Below are positions 16,843 through 26,944 of a stretch of DNA of 64,000 nucleotides, in pieces. The stretch spans positions 1,434,023 through 1,498,022 of the forward strand of contig JADJDJ010000001.1 in the NCBI GenBank assembly GCA_016702745.1, in the 5' to 3' direction. Within the stretch, counting starts at the first letter, position 1. The number at the start of each line of letters is the position of its first letter. Source of the stretch: Chitinophagaceae bacterium. GTDB taxonomy: Bacteria > Bacteroidota > Bacteroidia > Chitinophagales > Chitinophagaceae. The notes beneath the pieces are model-generated. The model had not been told where the DNA came from and did not search any database. It saw only the letters and a program-made list of their open reading frames with translations. The translations under genes were made by a program, and so were the position numbers.

Positions 16843-19031
16843 ATGAAAAAATCAGTCCTGCTTTTGCTTGCCTGTATCGCCATGGGCCTCCAGCTTATCA
16901 TGGCGCAAACCCCTTTAAAACCCCGGGATACCACAATTGCCGGACCACAGAATTTTGCGGTTGTAATGGGCATTTCTAAATACAAATATGTCAGACCCCT
17001 GAATTATGCTGATAAAGATGCCGAGTTGTTCAGGAATTATCTCAAATCACCCGGTGGTGGCCGGGTAAGTGATGACAATATTTATATGCTCCTTAATGAC
17101 CAGGCTAATGAAACCAATTTTCAGGTCAAATTCAAATCATGGTTAAAGGCCAAAAAGCTACAAAGGGGAGACCGGCTGTTTATGTACCTGGCCGGCCATG
17201 GTGATGCTATTGATAAGGACCAGTTTTTTTACCTGACCTATGACTGTAATCCGGCAGGAGATAAAAATAATTACCTCGTGAATGGGGCGATCAGAATGTA
17301 TGATATCAAAACGATGATTGCAAAAGAAGTAGGCAAGGGTGTGGAAGTATTCCTGATCATGGATGCCTGTCGTTCCAATGAATTGCCCGGTGGTGCAGAG
17401 GGACTTGGATTTTCAGTTCAGCCATTTCCGAGCAAAAAGTGGGAGAAGTGATGATGCTGGCCAGTGCGGCCGGACAGGAATCACTGGAAGATGCTTCTAT
17501 TGGAACCGGACACGGTTTATTTACCTGGTACCTGGTAGATGGACTGAGCGGATTAGCCGATGCAGGAAAAGCAGATAATAAGATCACATTTGCCGAAATC
17601 AAAAATTATGTAGAGAAAAATGTTCCTTCAGTTGCCACTGAAAAATTTAAAAGAAAACAGGATCCCTATCTCTGTTGTAATGAATTCAGTGAGAAAGTGG
17701 TGAGCAATGTGGATCCCGCCTATCTTCAGCAATGGCTGAAGGAAAAAAATAACCGGCGCGGAGGTGGAAATTCTTTCAACGGACTCACAGCAGCCGACTA
17801 TAAAAGATTTGCCGCTGATACTGCATTAGTAGAAACTTATAACCGATTCAACCGCGCGATCCGGTCCAATAATCTGACCGGTTCCAGTTCTGCAGAAGAT
17901 TTCTACCAGCAGTTGGAGAAAAAATACCCGGGAAATCCATATACACAGGATGCCAAATCTACCCTGGCCGCAGAATTCATTAATGATGCCCAGAAAAAAG
18001 TAAACCAGTACCTGACCTGTGGTGTGATCAGTTCCTCCAAAGACAAACAGGAACATGCTGCAGCCGGTGGCCGAATTGAAAAAGCCATCGCTTTGTTACG
18101 TGCAGATGAACCAGAATTTGCAGCGGCGCTCCGTGGACGTATGTTCCTTTTAAAAGCAAATGGCGACTATGGAACTGCATCGGATGCTTTTAATTATGCA
18201 CACGCTGCCAGGGCCATTGATCCCAATGGTGCCTATATCCTGAACCAGTTATCGCGCCTGCATCTGGAAAATAATCGTCCGGATAGCGCCGCCTTCTATG
18301 CTGATAAAGCTGCTAAAGCCGCTCCCAAATGGCCCTGTGCTTTAACCACCCTGGCATTGGCTCAAAAAGCCCTTGACAACAAAAAGCCTGATCTGACCAA
18401 TAAAGGCAAAAAGCCAAGCCCCAAACTGCTTTGTAAACCCAGTTTTGGATTTACCCTGGGTGCCGGGATGAATCAATCCAATCCAACATATTCCGGAAAT
18501 CAACAGACTGGCTTTACTGGCGTGAATTCCAAATCTGCCGTGGGTGGTAATGCAGGTTTTCTGTACCATATTTGTCTGGGCCCTTCCATTGCGATAAGAC
18601 CAACTGCCACCGTAGTATTTGAAAGTACCGATATTGAGTTTGAAAGAAGAAGTACTTCCGGTGCCCCGATTATTGAAACGGTTTCTGTAAAGGGTACGAC
18701 TATCTCCATGGCGCTACCTATATTGATCCGTCTTTCTTCCGGAAAGATTGCACCCTATATTGCTTTAGGTCCTTCTTTTAATTATATGCTGAGTCAAAAT
18801 GGTACTTCGGCTGATCAATTGCCTGTTAAGAAATCTTTGTTTATGGGTAATGGCGGACTGGGATTAGATATCAGTCTGCTGAAATCAGGCTGGGTGCTGT
18901 CACCTGAATTAAAATATTCTGCCGGATTAAATGATATCAACAGTACTAGCAGTCCCACTGTTTACTCTGCAGCTCTCAGTTCCCTGAAGAAAAATACATT
19001 TTCGCTGAATTTATATCTGAGAAAGAGATAA
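16843..19031 (+). CDS. caspase-like peptidase fused to TPR region and outer-membrane barrel (one apparent frameshift)
   Basis: About 729 residues after repair. Signal peptide (KSVLLLLACIAMGLQLIMAQ), then a peptidase C14/metacaspase p20-like domain: FAVVMGISKYKYVRPLNYADKD, catalytic His in FMYLAGHGD and catalytic Cys in FLIMDACRSNELPGG. The frame breaks at the T run 17410-17413; one more T gives GLGFFSSAISEQKVGEVMMLAS and rejoins the p10-like part (GQESLEDASIGTGHGLFTWYL). Residues about 300-530 hold TPR-like helices. The last ~190 (FGFTLGAGMNQSNPTYSG...LRKR) look like a PorT/OMP_b-brl_2 eight-strand barrel. The signal peptide and barrel suggest the protease faces the periplasm, anchored in the outer membrane. 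Substrate unknown. Confidence 0.8.
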
Positions 19032-19079
19032 ACAGTATTATTCTATAGAACAAAAAAACCGGAGAAGGATTGAGAATAA

Positions 19080-20680
19080 TCAATGTGCTTCCAGGATTAC
19101 AAATTCCTGTTCAAGACCGGGGGAAGCGTTGTACAAAGCATCGATAAAGTCTTTGCCCCACAGTGCATAGTAGCCTGACATATTTTCTTTTCGTTCCTGT
19201 AAGCCATTTCCGGGAAACAGTTTTTCTTTCAGGCGTTGAATCTGTCTTTGCTGGTCATTAAATTTTCTTTTTTCTGCCCGCAGCATCTTTTTTTCCAGTT
19301 CCTGCAAACGAAACAGGGCATTTTTTTTCAAGGCCTCCACATGTGTTTCCAATGTGGTATCAATGCTGCCGCCTGTTGCCTGAAACCCGTATACAATTTT
19401 TCTAAATCCCCGATGGCACCGTTAAGGCGAGTCGGGTTTTTACTGTCGCGCAAAACCAGTTTATTCAGCAAATCCTGTTCAGGTAAGAATAAGTCTTCCG
19501 TAGTAAATCCTAAGCGGGCAATTTTTTCCTTCCATTTCTGTTCCACAACCAGGAATGAATTACGTAATAAGAGGACAGGAAAGGGAATCTGATAATGTGT
19601 AAACAGTTCTTTCAACTGCAACCAATAGGCTGTTTCTCCGCCACCGCCTATAAAGACAATATTGGGCAGTATCTTTTCCTGATACAATCCACGCAAAATA
19701 ACATTCGGACTGAATTTTTCCGGATGATCTGCCAGTTCCTTTAAAATTTCTGTTTTTGAAAAAGTTTTCCTGCTATTGATGAGCACCCAGTTCTCTCCTT
19801 TTCTTTCGATCCGTTCTCTTTGATCTCCTTCCAGGTAAAACAAATTGATTTCTCTGGGATTGGCCTGAACTTTATAACCGGCCTTTTCTAATGCTGTGGC
19901 AGAGGATTCAACAATACCGGATGCTGTCTGCTGTAACAAATCATCTTCAAATACTGTGGCCATCTGGCTTTTCAGAGCTGCATTGTCCGGCTGCAATACA
20001 ACCAGTCCATACTCACTGAATAGAAAATTGACAAAATGAAAAGTAGCCGCGGCCACTGTCATGCCTTTTTGGTAGGATGCCCGCAGTGCTGCAATGATAG
20101 ATTCGCCAAAAGGATGTACCAGCAATTCACCCTGCATCCGGTCAATCAGGGAAATCAGGTGCTGGTCAATCACCATCCGGCCTACGGCTCCGGTCTGATT
20201 GCAATTTCAAACCAGCTTTTCTCCATTGAGCCAGGTATGGTTCAGTTCATCCAGGTCTGCATCTTCAGAACCTATATAATAGACCGGTACAAAATGTTGC
20301 TCCGGCCAGGTTTCATTGAGTAGATCAGCCAACTTAATAGCATGGAGTATTTTATAAATAAAATAAAGCGGGCCGGTGAAGATATTATTCTGGTGGGCGG
20401 TGGTAATGGTAAACGTATCGGGAGATAATAGAGATTCAATATTCTGTTTTACCTTTTCATTTGTATCGATTCCCACGTACTGATGACGTAACTGCTCCAC
20501 CAGTACCTGCCTGTTCGTACTTGTTTTTTTCCTTTCGCTGATGGCTTTCTGCAATCCCTGCAGGGAGGGCGGATGAAGAAAAAATGGTTTCAATGCTTCC
20601 GCCTGGTCAATATAATCCAAAGCAATCCTGGTGAAAGCGTTGGTTTGACGGTAAGGCAGCCGGGTAGCAATCCAATTCAT
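19080..20680 (-). CDS. bshC: bacillithiol biosynthesis cysteine-adding enzyme BshC (in-frame stop and frameshift)
   Basis: Putative ligase that adds cysteine to GlcN-malate in the last step of bacillithiol synthesis; about 533 residues once repaired, the family length. Family features: TFTITTAHQNNIFTGPLYFIYKI, FVPVYYIGSEDADLDEL, VFIGGGGETAYWLQL, and a C-terminal coiled coil (EALKKNALFRLQELEKKMLRAEKRK). Two breaks are visible. A TGA at 20207-20209 lies where the family has Trp (EKLV[W]NCNQTGAVGRM). One base is missing near 19363-19365, restored as AAIDTTLETHVEALKK. Two breaks in a gene whose remaining codons are well conserved point to sequence errors or very recent loss. Confidence 0.85.
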
Positions 20681-20788
20681 AAATGTGCGTAAAAGTAAGA
20701 AGTAGTTGTCGAACTGATGAAAGCAAGCTCACTTAAACAATTGCTAATTCAGTAAAAAATGCCGCTTCTGATTGTTCCCGCAACCCAT

Positions 20789-22041
20789 CTAGTTAAATCT
20801 TTCTACGGCAAAGGGGCTGATATCCATACTTGCCGGCTGCCTGTTGACCAATTCGGCCACCAGTTTGCCGGTTCCGGCCCCAAGACTCAGTCCCAGCATG
20901 GAATGCCCGGTAGCAATGGTCAGGTTCCCGTATTTTTTCACCCTGCCGATATAGGGAAGGCCATCTGCCGAACAGGGACGATAGCCGTACCAGATTTTTT
21001 CTTTTGCCGGGAAGGGTATTTCAAATTCCGGATAGAACCGTTGTACCGCATCCAGGATTCCCTGTACCCGGTTCATCCTGGGTGGTGTTTTATGAGGAGT
21101 AATTTCCATGGTACCGCCAAAACGAATCTTGTTACCATCCATTGGGGTAACAGCGGCACGGCCCTCGAGTAAAACAGCCGGATAATTAAGGCGGTAAGGA
21201 GAATCTTCGAGTGTTACTGAATATCCTCTGCCGGGCATCAACGGGATCCGGAGCGATAATAAACGGGCGGTTTCCCTTCCCCAGGAGCCGGTGGCCATCA
21301 CGATTTCATCTGCTTCATGTGCCCCTTTTGTAGTAATCACTTTAGTGACCTTACCATTAGCTTTTTCAAATTTGACTACCTCCTCCCCTTTAGTAAGGCA
21401 ACTGATTCCTGTTCCAGGTAAAGGAGTAATTGCCGCATGAGTTGATTGGGCCAGCAATGGGCATCGCAATGAAAATGGATGGCACCCATTCCATTAATTC
21501 TTGTATGTGGCTCGAGGGCCTGTAATTCGTCTTGCGTTAATAATTTTGTATCCGTCAGTCCCAGTTCATGGGCTTTCTCCACTGTATGCCTGGCATGTTC
21601 AGCACCAGCAGTGGTTTGAAATATTTCAAGTAGCCCCTTTTGTTCATAGGCAAAATCAAATGCCGGTAATTGCAGCCAGGTCTCATATTCCTTTTTACTC
21701 AGCAACGCTATATCCCGCAAAGGAACCGCCGCAGTTTCCACATGGTCTTTAGTAGCACTACGGATAAATTTCAATCCCCAGCTCATCAGGTTCCAGTCCA
21801 ACCGGGGTTGTACATAAAACGGACTTTTGGAATTCCACATCCATTTCAACCCCTGCTTTACAATGCCGGGAGTGGCCAGTGGTATAAAATGGCTGGGACA
21901 GATATACCCACAATTGCCATAAGAACAGTTATCACCGAAATCACTTTTGTCCAGCACGGTCACCTCCCATCCGGAACGACGTAAGTACAATGCTGAACTG
22001 AGTCCGATGATACCACCTCCGATTACAATGGCTTTGCTCAT
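20789..22041 (-). CDS. FAD-dependent D-amino-acid dehydrogenase, probable D-hydroxyproline dehydrogenase (one apparent frameshift)
   Basis: DadA-like flavoenzyme of about 417 residues after repair. The N-terminal FAD motif is MSKAIVIGGGIIGLSSALYL; NCSYGNCGYICPSHFIPLA is the family block after it; the C-terminal part has YGYRPCSADGLPYIGRVKKYGNLTIATGHSMLGLSLGAGTG. The frame breaks at 21408-21409, where one extra G on the coding strand gives LEQGISCLTKGEEVVKF. In hydroxyproline degradation such an enzyme oxidises cis-4-hydroxy-D-proline to pyrroline-4-hydroxy-2-carboxylate. That role is inferred from the epimerase (32764), deaminase (43754) and semialdehyde dehydrogenase (42254) nearby; a general D-amino-acid dehydrogenase is the alternative. 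Confidence 0.85.
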
Positions 22042-22043
22042 AA

Positions 22044-22200
22044 TTTGGGGATTGGGGATTGGGTATTAGATATTAGGTATTAGATATTAGGATATTGAAA
22101 TATTGGGCTCACGATTAATGACTCGCTTTTCTTGACTCACGACTCTTGACTCACGACTCCAGACTATTGACTAATGACTATTGACTAATGACTAACGACT
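22044..22200. repeat. compound short-repeat array (GATATTA then GACTAAT/GACTCAC units)
   Basis: 22044-22112 holds GATATTA-type units (tattagatattaggtatt...). From 22113 to 22200 the unit changes to gact-based heptads (cttgactcacgact; attgactaatgact). The array runs into the end of the GH127 gene at 22192, whose last two codons and stop (AGT CGT TAG) read straight from the unit GACTAACGACT. Confidence 0.75.
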
Positions 22201-24561
22201 TTCCCTCACTACCCTTACTCCAAACACCCTTCCCGCTGTTCGTTTATAATTAGCTTCTACTTTTACCGTGATCTGTTCTTTGTTTTGAAGCAGTTCTTCC
22301 GGCAAAGCATATTCATGGTCATAGAAAATGCCTGTCTTGCCACCCTCCCATTCAACCGTGCTGATCTTAACGCCGTCAACAACAATGTCAAATTTACGGC
22401 CTTTGTCGTCGCCAATATAAGTAAATACCAATGCAGATTTGATACCGGGTTTTAGTTTCATGGTAAAAGAAAAATAATTCCCGCCCCGGGCTTCACGACC
22501 CTTGCGGCCCATGGCATCACTCACATAACTTTTTTCACTGGCCACCAATTGGTGATCCCTTTCCGGCTGCATTTCCCCGATCCTGAAATAATCAATGGTT
22601 CTTGCTTCCAGTTCCGCTGCTGCTTTTTTAGCAGCTTCATAGTCGGCTTGACGGCGCGACCATTCATCGTTCGTAAAATAATCCCAGTACACGCTATAAA
22701 ACTGGTCATAGGTTTTATAAAATGGAGCCAGCTTTACATCGTTCGGTTTTCCCACTCCTTTTAACTCAAACTGCAGGGGGCCACCGGCTGGCCTGACCCA
22801 ATCCTTCAGATTTTTATTATCCGTCAGCAGCACGGGAGTTCCGTACAAAGGATCGGGCATGCTGGTACCGAGTTGACCGGCCAGCACGAGGGGGCCATAT
22901 TTAAAGGCAATCCTGTTTTTATTATCGGGCATGGATTCCGTGTACAATTCCATTTCCGGTTCAATGATGATCTGGTGTTTACCTTTGGGTAATGGACCGA
23001 GGTTGAGATAGCCGGATGAATCAGCCATTTGTTTATACCGGACCCCATCCACCGTAATTCCCATTTTCTTTGCCCAATATGGCATTCTGATTTTCAGGTT
23101 CAGGGGTAATTTATTTTTTTGATCAAGATGGAAACGGATCTGGCTGCTTTCAGGAAAATCCGTTTCCTGTCGCAGTACCCATTGATGAGCGGGGTCGTTT
23201 AACACAGATGGTATAAAAAGATTCACCCAGATTGTATTTTTTCCGTCATGACTATAAATCTGTTCTGCATACGTGCCATGATTTTCTATTCCGCTCCCCA
23301 CGCAACAGGTGAATGTATTGAAGGAATCGCTGAATTCTTTTTTGGTCCCCATCCGAAGCGGAACAAAATAAGTCATCATCCCGTTTTCAGGATTTTGTGA
23401 AGCCAGGATATGATTATACAATGCCCGCTCATAATAATCCATCAGTTTCCCTGAAGGCTCCCAGGCAAATAAATGCCGGGTGAGTTTGAGCATATTATAA
23501 GTATTGCAGGTTTCGCAGGTAGCATCGCTGAGTCTTTCACTCAATGAATCAGGTGCCCCGCAATATTCATAATTACTGTTCCCTCCGATCACATAGGTAT
23601 GATGATCCACCATATTCTCCCAGAAAAAAGAAGCGATGGTTTTATCGCGCTCATCCCCGGTGATTTCATAGCGCCTGGCACAACCAATGGCCTTGGGTAC
23701 ATTGGTGTTGCTGTGTTTACCGGGCATGGGATCAATTTTTTGAGCCAGTTTTCCCAATACAAATTCATCATGGAATTTCCGGGACAGCTGTAAATATTTT
23801 TCATTCCCTGTAATGGCATAAATATTGGCCAGGGCTTCATTCATACCTCCATGCTCACAGTTCAGCATCTTCAGTCTTTGTTCTTCGGTGAGTCCGTTTA
23901 CGATCGTTGCGGTCCAGTCTGCGATTTCTGTGGAAATGGTCATTGCCATTTGATTATCGCAGTACAAATATGCATCCAGTAATCCCCCCAGTACTTTGTG
24001 CAAAGTGTACCAGGGTACCCAACCGCCATTCAGGTCAAATCCGCCGGTACGGATATCCCCTCTTTTTACCTGGGCAAAAATGGTATCCTCATTCGGTACG
24101 GCCCCAACATAACCGCTTTTGCGTACAACCTGACAGCGACGCAGTTCTGCCACGATATAATCCACTCTTTTTTTGAATTCGCTATTTCCGGTACTGGTAT
24201 ACATCAATGCACAGGCTGATAAATAATGGCCCAGGGTATGTCCGGAGATACCATCCTGTTCCCAACCTCCGTATATAGAATCTTTCACTGGTAATCCGGC
24301 ATGCTTGTGAAAACGGTACAATAAACGGCCAGGCTTGATCAGTAAGAGATAAGCACTGTCCATATTCATGGCGTGACGAAAGGGACTGTTCAATAGTTTG
24401 ACTTGTGACAACTGATATGACCATGCCTTGATTGTGGTGACCGGCTTTTGCTTCATTTTGGCATCGGATTGCACCGGTACATAGGACTGTCCTGCTACAT
24501 TAGTTGCTATAACTAATGAGATACTGATCAGCAACCGGAATGTCAATCTTTTTTTAGCCAT
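22192..24561 (-). CDS. GH127-type beta-L-arabinofuranosidase-like glycoside hydrolase (second copy)
   Basis: A 789-residue secreted enzyme (signal peptide LTFRLLISISLVIATNVAGQ) of the DUF1680/GH127 family. The (alpha/alpha)6 domain has GWEQDGISGHTLGHYLSACA and NGGWVPWYTLHKVLGGLLDAY. The Zn-thiolate active site is visible as E-x-C in CETCNTYNML and the adjacent Cys pair in FTCCVGSGIENHG, the latter including the nucleophile in characterised GH127 enzymes. A C-terminal module (about 640-789, ending FGVRVVRESR) resembles the DUF6805-type or CBM-like domain of such proteins. It starts inside the last codons of the DUF4965 gene (19-base overlap), so the two are translationally coupled. Last gene of the operon. 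Confidence 0.88.
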   Translation of the reverse strand: MAKKRLTFRLLISISLVIATNVAGQSYVPVQSDAKMKQKPVTTIKAWSYQLSQVKLLNSPFRHAMNMDSAYLLLIKPGRLLYRFHKHAGLPVKDSIYGGWEQDGISGHTLGHYLSACALMYTSTGNSEFKKRVDYIVAELRRCQVVRKSGYVGAVPNEDTIFAQVKRGDIRTGGFDLNGGWVPWYTLHKVLGGLLDAYLYCDNQMAMTISTEIADWTATIVNGLTEEQRLKMLNCEHGGMNEALANIYAITGNEKYLQLSRKFHDEFVLGKLAQKIDPMPGKHSNTNVPKAIGCARRYEITGDERDKTIASFFWENMVDHHTYVIGGNSNYEYCGAPDSLSERLSDATCETCNTYNMLKLTRHLFAWEPSGKLMDYYERALYNHILASQNPENGMMTYFVPLRMGTKKEFSDSFNTFTCCVGSGIENHGTYAEQIYSHDGKNTIWVNLFIPSVLNDPAHQWVLRQETDFPESSQIRFHLDQKNKLPLNLKIRMPYWAKKMGITVDGVRYKQMADSSGYLNLGPLPKGKHQIIIEPEMELYTESMPDNKNRIAFKYGPLVLAGQLGTSMPDPLYGTPVLLTDNKNLKDWVRPAGGPLQFELKGVGKPNDVKLAPFYKTYDQFYSVYWDYFTNDEWSRRQADYEAAKKAAAELEARTIDYFRIGEMQPERDHQLVASEKSYVSDAMGRKGREARGGNYFSFTMKLKPGIKSALVFTYIGDDKGRKFDIVVDGVKISTVEWEGGKTGIFYDHEYALPEELLQNKEQITVKVEANYKRTAGRVFGVRVVRESR

Positions 24562-26944
24562 TTAGTTTCAAGTATTTTAATAAAATATCCCCCCACTACA
24601 CTTCGGGCCTGAAAGCCCACCTGCTTACCATCGGTGGTTTCATGCCAGTCGCTCAAAGGAACCCGGCTCGGTGTTTCGGTGGCAAATTTGTATACAGGTT
24701 GAATCAGGGCTTCAAAATCTTTTTGGTTGCCGGCCAGTGTAGCCGTCCAGATGATCCAGTCAGATTTCGTGTAAGTTCTCCGGCTGTCAAGTGGCAGTCC
24801 ATATTTTTGTTGCTTTTGCAGATAAAATTTTATTTCTTTCTCATACACTTCTTCCGGAAAAAGTTTCAGCCCCAGCAATTTATCCCAAACCAGGTTATAC
24901 TTCTGACTCCAGGTTCCTTTCTTGTCAAAACTTAGTGCGTAGTGATCGCCATCATCTGCCATTTGCATCCATTTAGAAGCATACTCAGCAGCAATATTAT
25001 GGTACTTACCGGCCTCCCCTTTTTTATTCAATCCTTTGGCCATTTGGGCATATGCAGCAATTCCGACAATGGCTTTCATGGATAAATTTACATTCCGGGC
25101 CAGGTGCCCGGCAAAATCATCGGTGCATAGCTGATTAGCCGGATCCAGTCCGTCTTTAACGAGGAATTCAACCCATTGGCTAAGCACGGCCCAATGCTTT
25201 CTTGCGAATTCATAATTCCCCTCTGCCTTACAAATCGCAGCAGTCAGGATCATCATATTCCCAGCTTCCTCCACCGGCATATCTTCCGGATAAGTTTGTC
25301 CGTTGGCCAATGGATAGGTTCCAAGGTCATGGGCCGGAAATGGTTTGGTCCATTTCCCGCTTTCGCTGTAAATCATCAGGGGTTCCACCATCCCTTTCAG
25401 CAATGCAGGATTATACAAAAGGGTAAGCGGTGCAGAGGGATAGGTTACATCAACCGTCCAGATCGAACCATTGCTGAAATTTTCTTTTTGAGGAAAGAGG
25501 ACTTCATTATTGGGTCCCCTGACCAGTTTATGTGCGGCCAGCGACTGCCGATAAGCGAGTACACATAATCTGGCATAAGTTTCTCCGCCAGCCTTCACTG
25601 CATCTTCCCAGAGCTGGCGGTCGAATAAATCACAGCGTTCGGCAATACTTCCCTCCTGGCCAAAGGATTCTTTTATCATTTCTTCGACTGTACTATACTT
25701 TTTCTTCCACCAGGCTTGTAAATGCTGACCAAAGTATTCGATGGCATCCAGATCATCATATGCCATGATCACTGATTTTTCTACCGGAATCGCTTTTACT
25801 TTTCCATAATCAATTTCCAGGTTACATAAGGCAGCAAATCCGGGTTTCCTGCAACTCCCATTTTCACACCGGACTCATTGGTCGTGGCGAGATAGGCATA
25901 TCCCCAATCAATCCTCACATCATCCCCTTTTCTTTTTAGTATGGCCTGACTGGTCGTTCCCGTTTTTTGATACACGATACCATCTTTATTGTAAATCACT
26001 GTTTTTACTTCCTGCGATGGTTTGTGCCGGGCCAGATCAGGCGCTGTATTGAGATAAAGTTTAACATCATGCGGATTTCCATCTTTTGACATCACATTAA
26101 ACCGCAGGTAAGTAATTGGTCTGGAATACAGATCAAGATCCGTTGTGAGCAGGGGCGATAAAAAATCCAATGCCAAAAAGACCGGACCGCAGTCGAATTC
26201 GTATTTGGTCTGTGTGGCCGTCATTTCCACTTTCTTTTGTACGGCCTGTGGTATAGCAGGCGGTGCAAGGCGGTTGTAGAGTCCTCCATCAATATAGGCC
26301 TGGCCTCCGGTATTCTCACAATACATGGCCAGTATATTTTCTCCGGCTTTCAATTCGGACAGTTCTTTATCCAACATTATTTCCTTACTGGCCGAACAAC
26401 AACCGGCTTCGAATATTTTTTTGCCATTCAGGTAGATCAGTACATTATCGTCATATCTGGCTTTCAGTATCAGGTCATTCAGCATCAGGTCCTTTCCCTG
26501 CAAATTGAATTTACGTCTGATCCAGATATAGCGGCTGCTCCATTCTGTGGCAGGCCCGATATCTTTAGTCCCGAATAATCCCTTACCTGTTTTCCATCGG
26601 GTATCATCAAATGAAGCATTCATCCAGTCATCCGCCGGTTTTGTTTCTGTGTACTGACAAGTATATGCATTCAGTTCTGCATCCGGCAACAATGGTTTCA
26701 TGGGTAAGGGAGGCTGGCCAAGAAACTTATAGATTTTTCCGTCGACACTCAGCAAACCTAAGATGGAATGTTCTGCCCCTGTCCAGTGTTTGGTGGTACT
26801 CTCATTCACGCGATCTGTTGTACTCCAGATACTAAAGTAAGGATCATGAACGGCTAGAGGATAAGCCGGTGCCTGATATACCTGGGCATTTGTATTCAGC
26901 ACAAAAAGGCCCATTGTTGCTATCAGGAGAATATACTTGTTCAT
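24543..26944 (-). CDS. glutaminase-A-like DUF4964/DUF5127/DUF4965/DUF1793 protein (one apparent frameshift)
   Basis: About 800 residues after repair; signal peptide KYILLIATMGLFVLNTNAQ. The N-terminus (APAYPLAVHDPYFSIWSTTD...KHWTGAEHSI) is the DUF4964 block. Residues about 90-220 insert a galactose-binding jelly roll (DDWMNASFDDTRWKTGKG...RYIWIRRKFNL). The second half contains the six-hairpin DUF4965/DUF1793 region (FPAHDLGTYPLANGQ, MPVEEAGNMMILTAA, YNLVWDKLLGLKLFP, PLSDWHETTDGKQVGFQARSVVGG). The break is at 25814-25816 (TTT, AAA on the coding strand); one more A gives TWKIDYGKVKAIPVEKSVIMAYDD. The family name comes from fungal glutaminase A, but its operon with GH127 enzymes suggests a glycan substrate. 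Its start overlaps the upstream stop as TGATG. Confidence 0.82.

Noticed and set aside
20207..20209. TGA read as tryptophan (alternative genetic code)
   Set aside because: Aspartate kinase, the PKD protein and the first GH127 gene end naturally at TGA, so TGA is a stop here; a single changed base in bshC is simpler.
20759..21172. 137-codon plus-strand ORF opposite the DadA-like gene
   Set aside because: It is antisense to the conserved C-terminal half of the flavoenzyme and has no recognisable features.
22044..22200. CRISPR array
   Set aside because: Units are 7-14 bases, degenerate and without unique spacers, and no cas genes are present.
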